20,671 nt of DNA from Basidiobolus meristosporus CBS 931.73 (lineage: Eukaryota > Basidiobolomycota > Basidiobolomycetes > Basidiobolales > Basidiobolaceae), in the NCBI GenBank assembly GCA_002104905.1, contig MCFE01001000.1, positions 1-20,671 of the forward strand, given 5' to 3'. How positions within the stretch are numbered: the stretch's first letter is position 1; each line of letters starts with the position of its first letter. The notes under the pieces were generated by a model. It had not been told where the DNA came from. It did not search any database and worked only from the letters and a program-made list of their open reading frames with translations. Shown one piece after another: positions 9,844 to 16,949 of the stretch. Made by a program: the position numbers and the translations under genes.

Positions 9844-9848
9844 ATTCA
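9844..9848. repeat. Right target-site duplication of the solo LTR (ATTCA)
   Basis: An exact match to 9470-9474, immediately after the terminal CAACA of LTR C. Confidence 0.9.
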
Positions 9849-10088
9849 ATGACTTAAGTTTGATTCAGATGAACCAACATGTACTTACAATGATAATTAA
9901 AGTTGTATTTCATTAGCTAGAAATTCTACTAAAAATATCAGAACTAAGCGTATTGATAAACATCTCCATTTTGTGAGGGAAGCAGTGGAAAATAACTTAG
10001 TAGAGCTGGTTTATTGTCATATTGACAAATCCACTGGCTGGACCACAATTTGAAAATCTAAGTGAGGAATTAGGATTAAGATATTATT

Positions 10089-10102
10089 TAGTTGAGGGGG
10101 AG
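10089..10102 (+). other. Polypurine tract of element 1
   Basis: TAGTTGAGGGGGAG lies directly before the 3' LTR and is identical to the tract in element 2. Polypurine tracts prime plus-strand cDNA synthesis in LTR retrotransposons. Confidence 0.88.
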
Positions 10103-10471
10103 TGCTGAAATGTTTGACTACCTGATATCATTCAGCAGCCAAAAACTTACCTAACAATTCTTGACTTGTCTTGGTCACTGTAGAACTAACTTTTAGCCCT
10201 AACTTTACTGCTTACTTCAGATCCATGATCCTATGATTATTCCCCTATAGTTGAGATTAAATAAGCATTTTTACCAATTATCATGTACTAATCTTGAAAC
10301 AGTTCCAAAATGTTACTGAATGTTGAGGAGCCCCCCTTACTAAGTGTTACAGTTGTATTACTACTGCAAAGGTATAAACCTCAAGCTTCTCAATGAAAAG
10401 ATAACAGTCCAATTATCATCACTATTTCTTGATAAGTACCTTATATCCAAATCACTTCTTAAGTTGCTACA
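10103..10471 (+). repeat. 3' LTR of element 1 (LTR D, 369 bp)
   Basis: It starts TGCTGAAATG and ends AGTTGCTACA. It pairs with LTR A through the shared TGCTGAAAT start and the flanking target duplication. It keeps GGTATAAACC near the TATA position. Confidence 0.9.
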
Positions 10472-10476
10472 CTTGG
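10472..10476. repeat. Right target-site duplication of element 1
   Basis: CTTGG (minus strand CCAAG) pairs with 5007-5011. On the minus strand it encodes the Lys of ITK at the end of the interrupted Copia-II protease. Confidence 0.75.
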
Positions 10477-10744
10477 TTATTTGTGGTGAATAGAGTGCTT
10501 CTTTGAAGGTAAGTGTGTAGCTTTATTTGCTGCTTCAACAACTTACTTGAATAGATCCTTTTCCAACCTCATCAAGTGTTTTATTTTCACTCAACATGGT
10601 CCTTTTGACTAGAATCTATTCATACTGGGGGAAATTTATTTTGGTGTGTTAAATATTGAGTTGCTCCAGAGTCAACATACCAAGACTGAGTATCCTTGTT
10701 TGTGGTCATATTGAGCGCTGATTAGCCAGTTTGTTGTCAGTTGT
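10477..10744 (-). pseudogene. pr: Copia-II aspartic protease, interrupted by element 1
   Basis: The minus strand near 10690-10660 reads DTQSWYVDSGATQ, with VDSGATQYL a clear copia protease active site. It differs from the DSGAS of Copia-I, so this is a separate family. Further on come EVGKGSIQV and TFKEALYSPQITK, matching the C-terminal half of copia proteases. The frame breaks at 10472 where element 1 entered and resumes at 5011. Stops occur between the blocks. The direct WYVDSGAT motif makes the assignment secure; the exact domain ends are not. Confidence 0.8.
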
Positions 10745-11058
10745 CCCTAAGAAAAAACATTGAGAAAAGGCTAGCCAAATACCATCATAGTATCTGCTGA
10801 ATTCCAAGTACCTCAAAATTGACAATTCTCAATATCTTTGTTCTGAGCTGATGGGCAGGGAAGCACAAAAGTTCTTCAGGTGGGGACTGGGCAAGCTAGC
10901 ATCCATACAAAATTTGGTGATTAGCTGCCCATTACTTCCACCAAGAATTGCATTTGAAATTTTGAACCCAAAACACCAGCTCACTACAAGCAAAATATCA
11001 TCAGAATACCAGCTCACAATCAGATGAATCCCAAGTCTGAGATTTCTCATAGTGTGAT
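10745..11058. repeat. MITE-like repeat, copy 1, inserted in Copia-II
   Basis: It is about 300 bp and collinear with 13437-13770. Shared blocks include ATACCATCAT, GCTGAATTCCAAGT, GGTGATTAGCTGCCCA, AGAATACCAGC and TCTGAGATTT. It lies between the zinc knuckle and the protease of Copia-II, where extra sequence is not expected, so it is an insertion. It accounts for most of the 161-aa open frame at 10829-11314, whose C-terminal half is therefore not Gag. Confidence 0.75.
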
Positions 11059-12059
11059 GCAGCACTCTTGTAATTGAGCTTTTTCTGCTGATTATCTTCA
11101 TTCTAGAGGTACTGGTCTGATGTGTGCCCTTTCCTTTTACAGTAGGTGCAGAACAGGTAACTATTGCAACTAAAGGGTCTTGTGTACCTACTTTTTGGCT
11201 ATCATTGCTTATTAAAGCAATTTTGACTTCCTTCTTATTGGCACTTAATTTTCTAAATTCATCATCCAGGATCCTGTGGCTAAGGGGTATGGATTCCATA
11301 AGGACACCACACAAAGATTGGCAAAAATAATAGCACCCCAGATATTATAAAAAACTTGGTCAAAATTTCTCATTGCAATAATACAAAAGTAGCATTTGAT
11401 TAGTTCTCCGCCAATTTTCCTACTTTCTAATCCCAGACACTCTATCACCTCCTATATTGGTGTACGTTGATTGGTTATTGCCTCTTTTTTGCACTATTTA
11501 CTTGCTGACTCAACCATTGCTGTTATTTTTCATGCATACCTATTGATTTAATTCCATTGAAACTTAAGTTGTATTTCAATTGCCAGATGTATTGACCTAT
11601 GCAAGTCCCTATACCCCACACTAACATTAAGCCCAACCCCACACTCAACAAGTAACTACATTAAATTCACCACTCAATATGTATTTCTGCTGTAATGCTC
11701 CATTTCCCCAACTTTGGCAGGAACCCCATGGCTTTATGCCATTGTTCATTTACTGATTGCCATATGTCTTAGTCTTCAACCCGCACTGCAAGGTCTAGCT
11801 CCTCATCTGCCAGTTTTTGCAATAAGCCCGTGCAATATTCAAGTGCATTTTCTTGAGCACTGCTCTTGAAGAAGTGCTGCAACCTCTTGGTATAACTATT
11901 GCAGTTCCAAAATTTCACTGAAGGCATTGTAATAACCTTTTGAGTTCTTGATGTTGCTACTCTGTCTGTCAGTGGGATCTCCACTCTGTCAACCATGGAG
12001 GAAATGGAGGCAATGGTAGACAAATTGAGTTTTTGGAGTGTTTTTGGAGTGTAGTGCAA
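11059..12059 (-). pseudogene. gag: Copia-II gag, broken
   Basis: The first frame (12059-11769) reads VKFWNCNSYTK, then ENALEYCTGLLQKLADEE, fitting the Gag N-terminal pattern F.G.NY..W...LW..V.G. After several stops, QLKYNLSFNG near 11580 and DDEFRKLSANKKEVKIALI near 11260-11200 fit the UBN2-type Gag core and its C-terminal DEE-rich helix. At 11150-11109 another frame gives CTYCKRKGHTSDQY, a CCHC zinc knuckle whose last Cys is Tyr. Frameshifts lie between the blocks. The start at 12059 is the first Met before the conserved block. The family differs from Copia-I. Confidence 0.78.
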
Positions 12060-12146
12060 CTATCTGCACATCCAACTCTTATGAAATCAGCTATTTTCTT
12101 GTGGGTAAATCAAATTGGCTATGATAGGATTCAGTCTGTTCTGGGC

Positions 12147-12746
12147 TTACGGCATTAATTGGCAAGAACTGCAGCTTTTTCTTACACTTCCCTCTCTCTG
12201 GCTTGGGTGGACATTTTCCCCTTTACCTTCTCCTTTATCATTGCCAGGTCTTTCACAACTACTTTGTCTGAGTGCTTCTGGTATTGAACTACATTTTCTC
12301 CTTACTAAATGCTGCTCTGATGTATCTGTTTTGGCCTGCTTGTCCCTTGTTGGCACTCTGCAGGCAACCTGATGCTTCTTCTCTGCTTGTTTCAAGCTCT
12401 CAGCCCATACTGTGATGGGCTCCTGGGGTATTTGCTCATTTCTATAGCTGCCAGGTACTTCACTGCTACCTTGACTGAATGCCTCTTGAATAAAACTATG
12501 CTTTTTCTTTGGTAAATGGTATGGTGGTGGATCTGTGTCTGCCTGCATTTCCCTTGTTGGCATCCTTCCAGCTACCTGATGCCTTGTTGACACATGTTTG
12601 GAGCTTTCAGCCCTGCTTAAAACAGGCTCTTGAGGAAGCCACTGGTTTTTAGTCATTGCACCCTTGTTCTTCTGCATTTGATGGTTTCTGCTATTTTTGA
12701 GATAGCTTCGTAGCATACCAATGCTGGCCCTGAAACCATTGCTCAT
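12147..12746 (-). CDS. Unrecognised 199-aa protein with two 69-aa tandem repeats
   Basis: I do not recognise this protein. Residues 38-106 and 107-175 are two gapless 69-residue repeats, each starting PQEP, followed by an AES.K block, HQVA.R.PTR and (F/I)(Q/P)EA. The corresponding DNA units are 12635-12429 and 12428-12222. The protein is basic, Ser/Gln-rich and probably poorly structured, with no membrane segment. Its start ATG overlaps the stop of the preceding ORF (ATGA), so the two may be one reading frame split by a one-base shift. It lies 88 bp upstream of Copia-II gag in the same orientation. A decayed relative is at 1-790. Confidence 0.5.
   Translation of the reverse strand: MSNGFRASIGMLRSYLKNSRNHQMQKNKGAMTKNQWLPQEPVLSRAESSKHVSTRHQVAGRMPTREMQADTDPPPYHLPKKKHSFIQEAFSQGSSEVPGSYRNEQIPQEPITVWAESLKQAEKKHQVACRVPTRDKQAKTDTSEQHLVRRKCSSIPEALRQSSCERPGNDKGEGKGENVHPSQREGSVRKSCSSCQLMP
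12222..12635 (-). repeat. Two tandem 207-bp coding repeats
   Basis: Unit 1 (12635-12429) and unit 2 (12428-12222) keep the same frame without gaps. Both begin with a Pro-Gln-Glu-Pro codon run. The upstream ORF also contains DEPITAWEGE, similar to the start of unit 2 (QEPITVWAES), suggesting an older unit. Confidence 0.8.
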
Positions 12747-13249
12747 TTGATTTCAGGATAATGCACAAGAGGCAAGTCAAGTGCAATCTGCTTGGCCTTG
12801 AGTTCCTGATGGTCCCATGGTGTGCCTGCCTTAAGATGTTGGTGTGCTAGTCTTTCAAAAGCCCCTTGAATATTATCCCACCCTTCATTGTTGCACTCAG
12901 CAGCTTCACAGATCTTCAGTGTCTTTTGATCTTGAGGCTTTGGGATAAACTCAACATTTTCTCCTTCCCATGCAGTGATAGGTTCATCTGTTGGCTTTAT
13001 CTTTGGGCACTGTTGTTGTGCTTCAAGGAATGTGTAATGTTCCTCTGCTGTTACATTGGGAAATAGCTCAAATCTTGGCTGTGACATAAAGCTACTCAAG
13101 TTCCTTCTTTGCAGCAAAGATACTGCTTCCTCTACCTGGGACATTGTTAGCTCTACACCTTTTATTGGCTCATCCTGCCTCTGGACTAAATCCTGATTTC
13201 TGTGGGCCATCACATCTATCCAATCTGCCACTGCACCTAATTGCTTCAT
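12743..13249 (-). CDS. Unrecognised 168-aa acidic protein, first ORF of the cassette
   Basis: The frame is bounded upstream by a TGA immediately before the ATG at 13249 and ends at TGA 12745-12743, overlapping the next ATG. The sequence is rich in Gln and Glu, with a likely helix around MSQVEEAVSLLQRR. Residues near 86-100 (DEPITAWEGENVEF) resemble the repeat starts in the downstream ORF. Homology of both the nucleotide sequence and the ORF order to 1-790 shows that this is a repeated cassette, not a single-copy gene. It may belong to a non-autonomous transposon. I cannot assign a function, and whether it is translated is unknown. Confidence 0.5.
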   Translation of the reverse strand: MKQLGAVADWIDVMAHRNQDLVQRQDEPIKGVELTMSQVEEAVSLLQRRNLSSFMSQPRFELFPNVTAEEHYTFLEAQQQCPKIKPTDEPITAWEGENVEFIPKPQDQKTLKICEAAECNNEGWDNIQGAFERLAHQHLKAGTPWDHQELKAKQIALDLPLVHYPEIK

Positions 13250-13436
13250 TCATGCTTTGGTTCAAGCCAACAACATACTAGACTTGTTCCATTGTACTGT
13301 GCCATGGTATGCTGTGCAATCTGCAATCTCTATGAACAGTCAGGTGCAATATTGTAGCTACCAGTAAGCAGGATTGCTCCTTGACAGTTTTGCACTATGT
13401 GGGATAATCTTGCACACTATGGCACAATCTGACACA
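13250..13436. other. Spacer with GCACTAT-type short repeats at its right end
   Basis: There is no coding frame. From 13388 to 13435 the + strand repeats GCACTATG, CACACTATGG and GGCACAATCTGACACA. A similar GGCACTATGTGG...CTGACACA run occurs in reverse orientation at 14088-14155. Confidence 0.5.
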
Positions 13437-13770
13437 CCCTCAGAAAAAAATTAAGACAAAGCCAGCAGAATACCATCATAAAATCAGCTGAATTCCAAGT
13501 TCTCAAATCTGACAACTATCACTATCTCATGTACTAGCAGTTGAGCAAACAAGCAGACATATTTTCCAAGAGGAGACTAGGCCAACCAGGATTCATACCA
13601 AAAATGGTGATTAGCTGCCCACTGGTTTGATCAAAAATTGAAACTAGATATTTGAACAAAAAGCACTGGCTGAATACCAGCTAAATACTGTTAGAATACC
13701 AGCAGAGTACTGCCTGGAAATTAGATGATTTCCAAATCTGAGATTTTCATAGTGACATTGAGGGTGGCAT
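13437..13770. repeat. MITE-like repeat, copy 2, with short terminal inverted repeats
   Basis: It starts ACCCTCAG near 13435 and ends TGAGGGTGG near 13768, giving CACCCTCA terminal inverted repeats. The interior matches copy 1 at 10745-11058. No coding capacity is seen. The ends could be mis-set by a few bases, and the inverted repeats of copy 1 are degraded. Confidence 0.65.
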
Positions 13771-13939
13771 GGATGATCACACCAACTTGTAATGTTTGCA
13801 TCATGTGTGTAATTGGATACTGCTATTTTGGTAGGTAAATCTGGTATTTTGGATATGTATTGTTAATGTAAACAGAAACAAATGCATAACACACTATAAA
13901 CTACACTGATACTTAGCATAAAGGTTACCATTACTCCAA

Positions 13940-14085
13940 TTGGATGGTATCATAGTGGTTGATTGGTCCAAAAGTATCCTGAAGCTATCAGCCCACAATT
14001 GGCTTCTTGACCAATACACAAGCTACCTGATTTGCCATCAAATATCTCATTGTGCCTACTCAGCAAGTAAATCCTTGATCCTTGT
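13940..14085 (+). repeat. Fragment of repeat U2 (3' end), same family as 20325-20465 minus
   Basis: ATTGGTCCAAAAGTATCCTG, CCAATACACAAGC, ACCTGATTTGCC and GCAAGTAAATCC match the reverse complement of 20325-20465 in order. Homology stops on both copies just after TGATCC, marking the element terminus. No coding frame remains here. Confidence 0.8.
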
Positions 14086-14152
14086 TGTGTCAGATAGTAC
14101 CACATAGTGCCAGCCTCTTTATAGTGCCAAATTGATTTGGAACCCTATAGCA
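14086..14152 (-). repeat. Short interspersed GGCACTAT repeats replacing the rest of an LTR
   Basis: On the minus strand the motifs GGTGCTATAGGG, GGCACTATAAAG, GGCACTATGTGG and GGTACTATCTGACAC follow one another at intervals of about 17-25 bp. This resembles subterminal repeats of DNA transposons. It begins exactly where LTR homology of element 2 stops. Confidence 0.45.
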
Positions 14153-14256
14153 CCAGTTAGAGCTGTAAGTTAGACCCACAGTGACCAAGACTAGTCCAGA
14201 ATTGTTAAGTAAATTTTTAGCTGCAGAATGATACCAAATAGTCCAATATTTCAACA
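14153..14256 (-). repeat. Truncated 3' LTR of element 2
   Basis: It reads TGTTGAAATATTGGACTATT on the minus strand and matches the first 104 bp of LTR E, with about a dozen differences. Homology ends at CTCTAACT near 14153, where the GGCACTAT repeats begin. Confidence 0.85.
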
Positions 14257-15000
14257 CTCCCCCTCAACTAAATAATTTCTTAATCCTAATTCCTCTCTGA
14301 GATTCTCAAATTGTGGCCTAGCTAGAGATTTTGTCAATATATCTGCCACCATCTTGTTAGTTGGGCAGTACACTAACTCTACTAAGTTATTTTCTACAGC
14401 TTCCCTCACAAAGTGATGCTGTATATCAATGTGCTTAGTTTGAGCATGATTAGTAGAATTTCTAGCTAATGAAATACAACTTTGATCATCCTTGTAAATA
14501 CATGTTGGTTCATCTGAATCAAAATCTAAGTCTTTGAATAATTTTTGTAGCCAGATAGCCTCCTTAGTTGCTTGACATGCAGCCATATATTTGGCCTCAG
14601 TTGTTGATAGGGCCACAATTGGTTGTTTCTTGTAATTTCAAGTAATAGCTGCACCAGCATAAAGAAATACATACCCACTGGTACAGCATCTGTCAATCAG
14701 ATTTCTACCCCAATCTGAATCACTATAACCATCAAATTTTTGTCTATTAGCTGCTCCAGAGTCTTCCAGTACCATATTTATGGTACCTTGTAGATATCTG
14801 AAAACCCGCTTAACTGCTGCAATTTGATCTGATCCATAATTCTGCATGAACTGACTGACTATTCCAACTGCCACTGCAATATCTGGACCTGTAGATACCA
14901 TCAAGTACATTATGCTACCAACCATTGATTGATAGGGAAAGTTTTGGTCCGTATTTGAGCCCTTTCCATCAATAACTGGCTGAGATTTGCTTAATGTCAA
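14251..15000 (-). pseudogene. rh: RT connection and RNase H of element 2, one in-frame stop
   Basis: The first frame (15000-14638) carries PYQSMVGSIMYLM, then the TGPDIAVAVGIVSQFMQ segment that follows RT, then RVFRYLQGT, and the first RNase H Asp in GYSDSDWG. A TGA at 14640-14638 replaces a Trp codon (AITW.YKK). The second frame continues with ALSTTEAKYMAACQ, KDDQSCISLARN and TKHIDIQHHFVREAVE, covering the remaining acidic residues, and ends LVEGEC. Its stop codon uses bases 4-6 of the LTR. The domain removes template RNA during cDNA synthesis. Apart from the single stop, the region looks intact. Confidence 0.9.
14257..14270 (-). other. Polypurine tract of element 2
   Basis: TAGTTGAGGGGGAG on the minus strand, directly before the 3' LTR and identical to the tract of element 1. 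Confidence 0.88.
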
Positions 15001-15207
15001 TTTTGAAGATCTTTCATCTCAAACTTGCTGAAGAAATCTGATTTTGTCTATATAAGTGCCTCTTGGTCACTTGAAGCTATAATTAGGTTGTCCACTTAAG
15101 GAGCTAGCAATGATCACACCCTTTTTGAGCAGTTTCACATATATACTGTGATCTGCAGTGTTAGAAGAGAACCCAATTCCCTCTAGATATGTGTCAATCT
15201 TGTTATA
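15001..15207 (-). pseudogene. rt: RT catalytic half of element 2, decayed
   Basis: Collinear with the copia segment around the second and third catalytic Asp. At 15098-15087 the codons read TAA GTG GAC AAC where YVDD would be, so Tyr is a stop and the last Asp is Asn. The flanking LIIAS is preserved in that frame, while the upstream KKGVIIA lies in another. This removes reverse transcriptase activity whatever the state of the other domains. Confidence 0.8.
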
Positions 15208-15666
15208 CTATGCTCTAGGTGCCTGCTTAAGCCCATACAGCAATTTTCTAAGTTTGCACACCTTATAGGGTACTTTTGATTTGGTAAAGCCTTCTGGTTG
15301 CTCCATATATATAGTTTCTTGCAAATCCCTATTTAGAAAGGCTATTTTGACATCCATTTGGTGTAGATCCAGACGGTGCACAGCTGCCAGGGTTAGAACT
15401 GTCCTAATTGAGTTAAACTTGGCAAATGGAGCAAATGATTCCTTAAAATCTAGTCCCTGGATCTGGGAATAGCCTTTAGCCACCAATCTAGCCTTGTACC
15501 TATCAACGGCACCATTTGAGGTTATCTTGATCATGTAGGCCCATCTACATCCTATTGGCTTTCTCTCATTTGGTAAATCTACCAGTTCCCACATTTTTGC
15601 TGTGATCAGTGATTGGTACTTCTCCTGCATGGCTTGTTGCCACTTAGTAGCATCTGGACTTTGCAT
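15208..15666 (-). CDS. rt: Reverse transcriptase N-terminal half of element 2 (fragment)
   Basis: The 152-residue frame begins in the linker and shows the copia RT start (KWQQAMQEKYQSL), W-LVDLP, GCRWAYMIK, YKARLVAKGYSQ, LDFKESFAPFAKF, HQMDVKIAFLNRDLQETIYM with the first catalytic Asp, then EQPEGF and KLLYGLKQAPRA. The usual FLNG is FLNR. The upstream linker to 15840 carries a recognisable RRSTRIRNAPG block but is in a shifted frame. RT copies the element RNA into cDNA in cytoplasmic particles. The Met at 15666 is not a real start; the region belonged to a larger Gag-Pol frame. Confidence 0.9.
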   Translation of the reverse strand: MQSPDATKWQQAMQEKYQSLITAKMWELVDLPNERKPIGCRWAYMIKITSNGAVDRYKARLVAKGYSQIQGLDFKESFAPFAKFNSIRTVLTLAAVHRLDLHQMDVKIAFLNRDLQETIYMEQPEGFTKSKVPYKVCKLRKLLYGLKQAPRA

Positions 15667-15873
15667 TGCCTGTTTCAGATTCTGAGGTTTGGCACATAAG
15701 GCAACATAAGCTTCTTCATGATCATTGGATGTCTGCCACCAGGATCCAGGGGCATTTCTTATTCTGGTAGATCTCCTAACTGGGATAATCTGCTCTGATC
15801 TGGAACTGGTAGAAGTATCTTCTGTATCTGGCTGGATTTGGTATGTATCTTCTTCTTAGTGTTGATTGCATCA

Positions 15874-16320
15874 TCAGGCAGCTGGCCATTGATTTCTGTG
15901 GCTTTCTGATCTGAATCTCCTCAAATACAATGTTCCTACCCTTTGGTTCCAACATTGAGCGTTTTTTGTCAGGGATGTAATAAAAAACATCACTGCCAGA
16001 GATCTTGAGGTGCTGGAGATCTGGTTTTTGCCTGTATATGCTTCAAAGGGTGTAGAATCCCATAGTGTTGTTGTTGGGTATCTGTTCCTGATGTAAACAG
16101 CAGTAGCAACAGATTCAGCCCAAAACTTGTAGTCCATTCCCTTATCATGTAGCATGGAACTTCCCATCTCTACTATTGTTCTATTTGCATGTTCTGCTAC
16201 TCCATTTTGCTGTGGAGTATGTGGAACAGTGGTCAGCTGAATTATACTGGTAGATGCACAGTATTTTGCAAACTCCTTTGAGCGGTATTCCCCTCCATTG
16301 TCACTTTGAAGTATCTCCAA
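15874..16320 (-). CDS. int: Integrase catalytic C-terminal half of element 2 (fragment)
   Basis: It starts LQSDNGGEYRSKEF with the second catalytic Asp, followed by TVPHTPQQNGVAEHANRTIVEM, which holds the catalytic Glu at the usual D-35-E spacing. FWAESVATAVYIRNR and PFEAYTGK follow. The last 45 or so residues are out of frame relative to element 1, which reads KKPHLQHL, so a frameshift lies near 16030-15930. Upstream, about 96 bp present in element 1 are missing at 16320/16321, between the first and second Asp. Strand transfer activity is not expected. Confidence 0.88.
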   Translation of the reverse strand: MEILQSDNGGEYRSKEFAKYCASTSIIQLTTVPHTPQQNGVAEHANRTIVEMGSSMLHDKGMDYKFWAESVATAVYIRNRYPTTTLWDSTPFEAYTGKNQISSTSRSLAVMFFITSLTKNAQCWNQRVGTLYLRRFRSESHRNQWPAA

Positions 16321-16685
16321 TTGTCATCAATAAATGTCTTAAAGTATCTCTTGGCTCCAAAGGACAGTGTTCTCATGGGCCCACATATGTCTCAGTGTAC
16401 AATAGCCAATATTTTGGTGGTGTTAATGCATCCTAAGCTCTTGTAATGTTGCCTAGCTTGTTTGCCATGTGAACATCCGTTACAAACATTCAATTTGATC
16501 GGAATTGAGTATTTTAGGCCCAAAACAAGCAGAATTTTTACCATTTGGCTTGTTTTCTGTTCCCCAATGTGTCCTAGCCTCCTATGCCACAGCTCCCAGC
16601 TGGTTTCATCAGTTCCAGCAATATTGACATACTCACGTACAATGATCTTAAATTGTAACTTGTATATATTGTGATCTCTGATTCC
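16321..16685 (-). pseudogene. int: Integrase zinc-finger half of element 2, with stops
   Basis: The minus strand encodes SWELWHRRLGHIGEQ (the two His), then CNGCSHGKQARQ (the two Cys) of the HHCC finger, which is intact here unlike in element 1. The first catalytic Asp follows in H-stop-DICGPM, with the stop TGA at 16394-16392, the same stop as in element 1. FGAKRYFKTFIDDN then leads into the 96-bp deletion. No open frame spans the region. Confidence 0.82.
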
Positions 16686-16949
16686 CTAAGCTAATTTTTG
16701 TCCATTCTCACTCAATATTGAGCAGCTCATCTTAGTAAAATTAAGTTTCAGTTCCTGAGCAGTTGCTTTACTGACTGAGAGTAAGTTCTTAGCTATTCCA
16801 GGTACATAGAGTACGTCAGTGAGTCTTTCTGTAGTTGCCCCTGAGCTACTGCTCATATTTAGTTGTATAGACCAACTTGTGGTAGCTTCCAGAGCAGAGT
16901 TATCTCCCAGATAAACCTTTCTTACGGCAATAGTTCTCAAGTTGCTGAA
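16686..16949 (-). pseudogene. pr: Protease C-terminal half of element 2
   Basis: This frame is in phase with gag/protease upstream and is separated from it only by the TGA at 16952-16950. It contains VRKVYLGDNSALEATTSWSI, then VLYVPGIAKNLLSVSKAT, ending ILSENGQKLA before the next stop. NLLSVS is the usual end of a copia protease. The interrupting TGA stands where element 1 has TTG and copy B has TGG. An ancestral CGA or CGG codon altered by CpG loss would explain TGA and TGG but not TTG directly. Confidence 0.85.

Larger units (their letters stand above)
9402..10102 (+). pseudogene. rh: RNase H of element 1, split by a solo LTR
   Basis: The first piece, 9402-9474, encodes TEAKIMAACQATKEAMWLQK, which includes one of the acidic catalytic positions of copia RNase H. 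The second piece, after the solo LTR, runs 9849-10102 and is collinear with the element 2 blocks DEPTCIYKDDQ, SLARNST, KHIDIQHHFVREAVENNLVE and ARPQFENL, but with frameshifts and a deletion near 10018. It ends just like element 2 with LVEGEC, whose stop codon lies inside the LTR. RNase H would degrade template RNA during cDNA synthesis. Confidence 0.87.
5012..10471 (+). mobile_element. Element 1: Ty1/copia retrotransposon of family Copia-I, nested and defective
   Basis: The element is bounded by 369-bp LTRs (5012-5380 and 10103-10471), both starting TGCTGAAAT, and by a 5-bp target duplication. Domain order on the + strand is gag, protease, integrase, RT, then (after the invading copy B) RNase H, which is the Ty1/copia order. 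It sits in the protease/integrase linker of the minus-strand Copia-II element. The RT C-terminal half is missing, and copy B and a solo LTR lie inside. The two LTRs are roughly 75-80 percent identical by eye, so the insertion is old. Confidence 0.88.

Noticed and set aside
10829-11314. 161-aa minus-strand ORF as one protein
   Set aside because: It fuses the Copia-II gag tail, out of frame with its own zinc knuckle, to MITE-like repeat sequence; it is chimeric by insertion.
12743-12746. Programmed frameshift signal at the ATGA overlap
   Set aside because: I see no slippery heptamer or obvious downstream structure, and a simple indel in a decaying repeat is equally likely, so I do not claim recoding.
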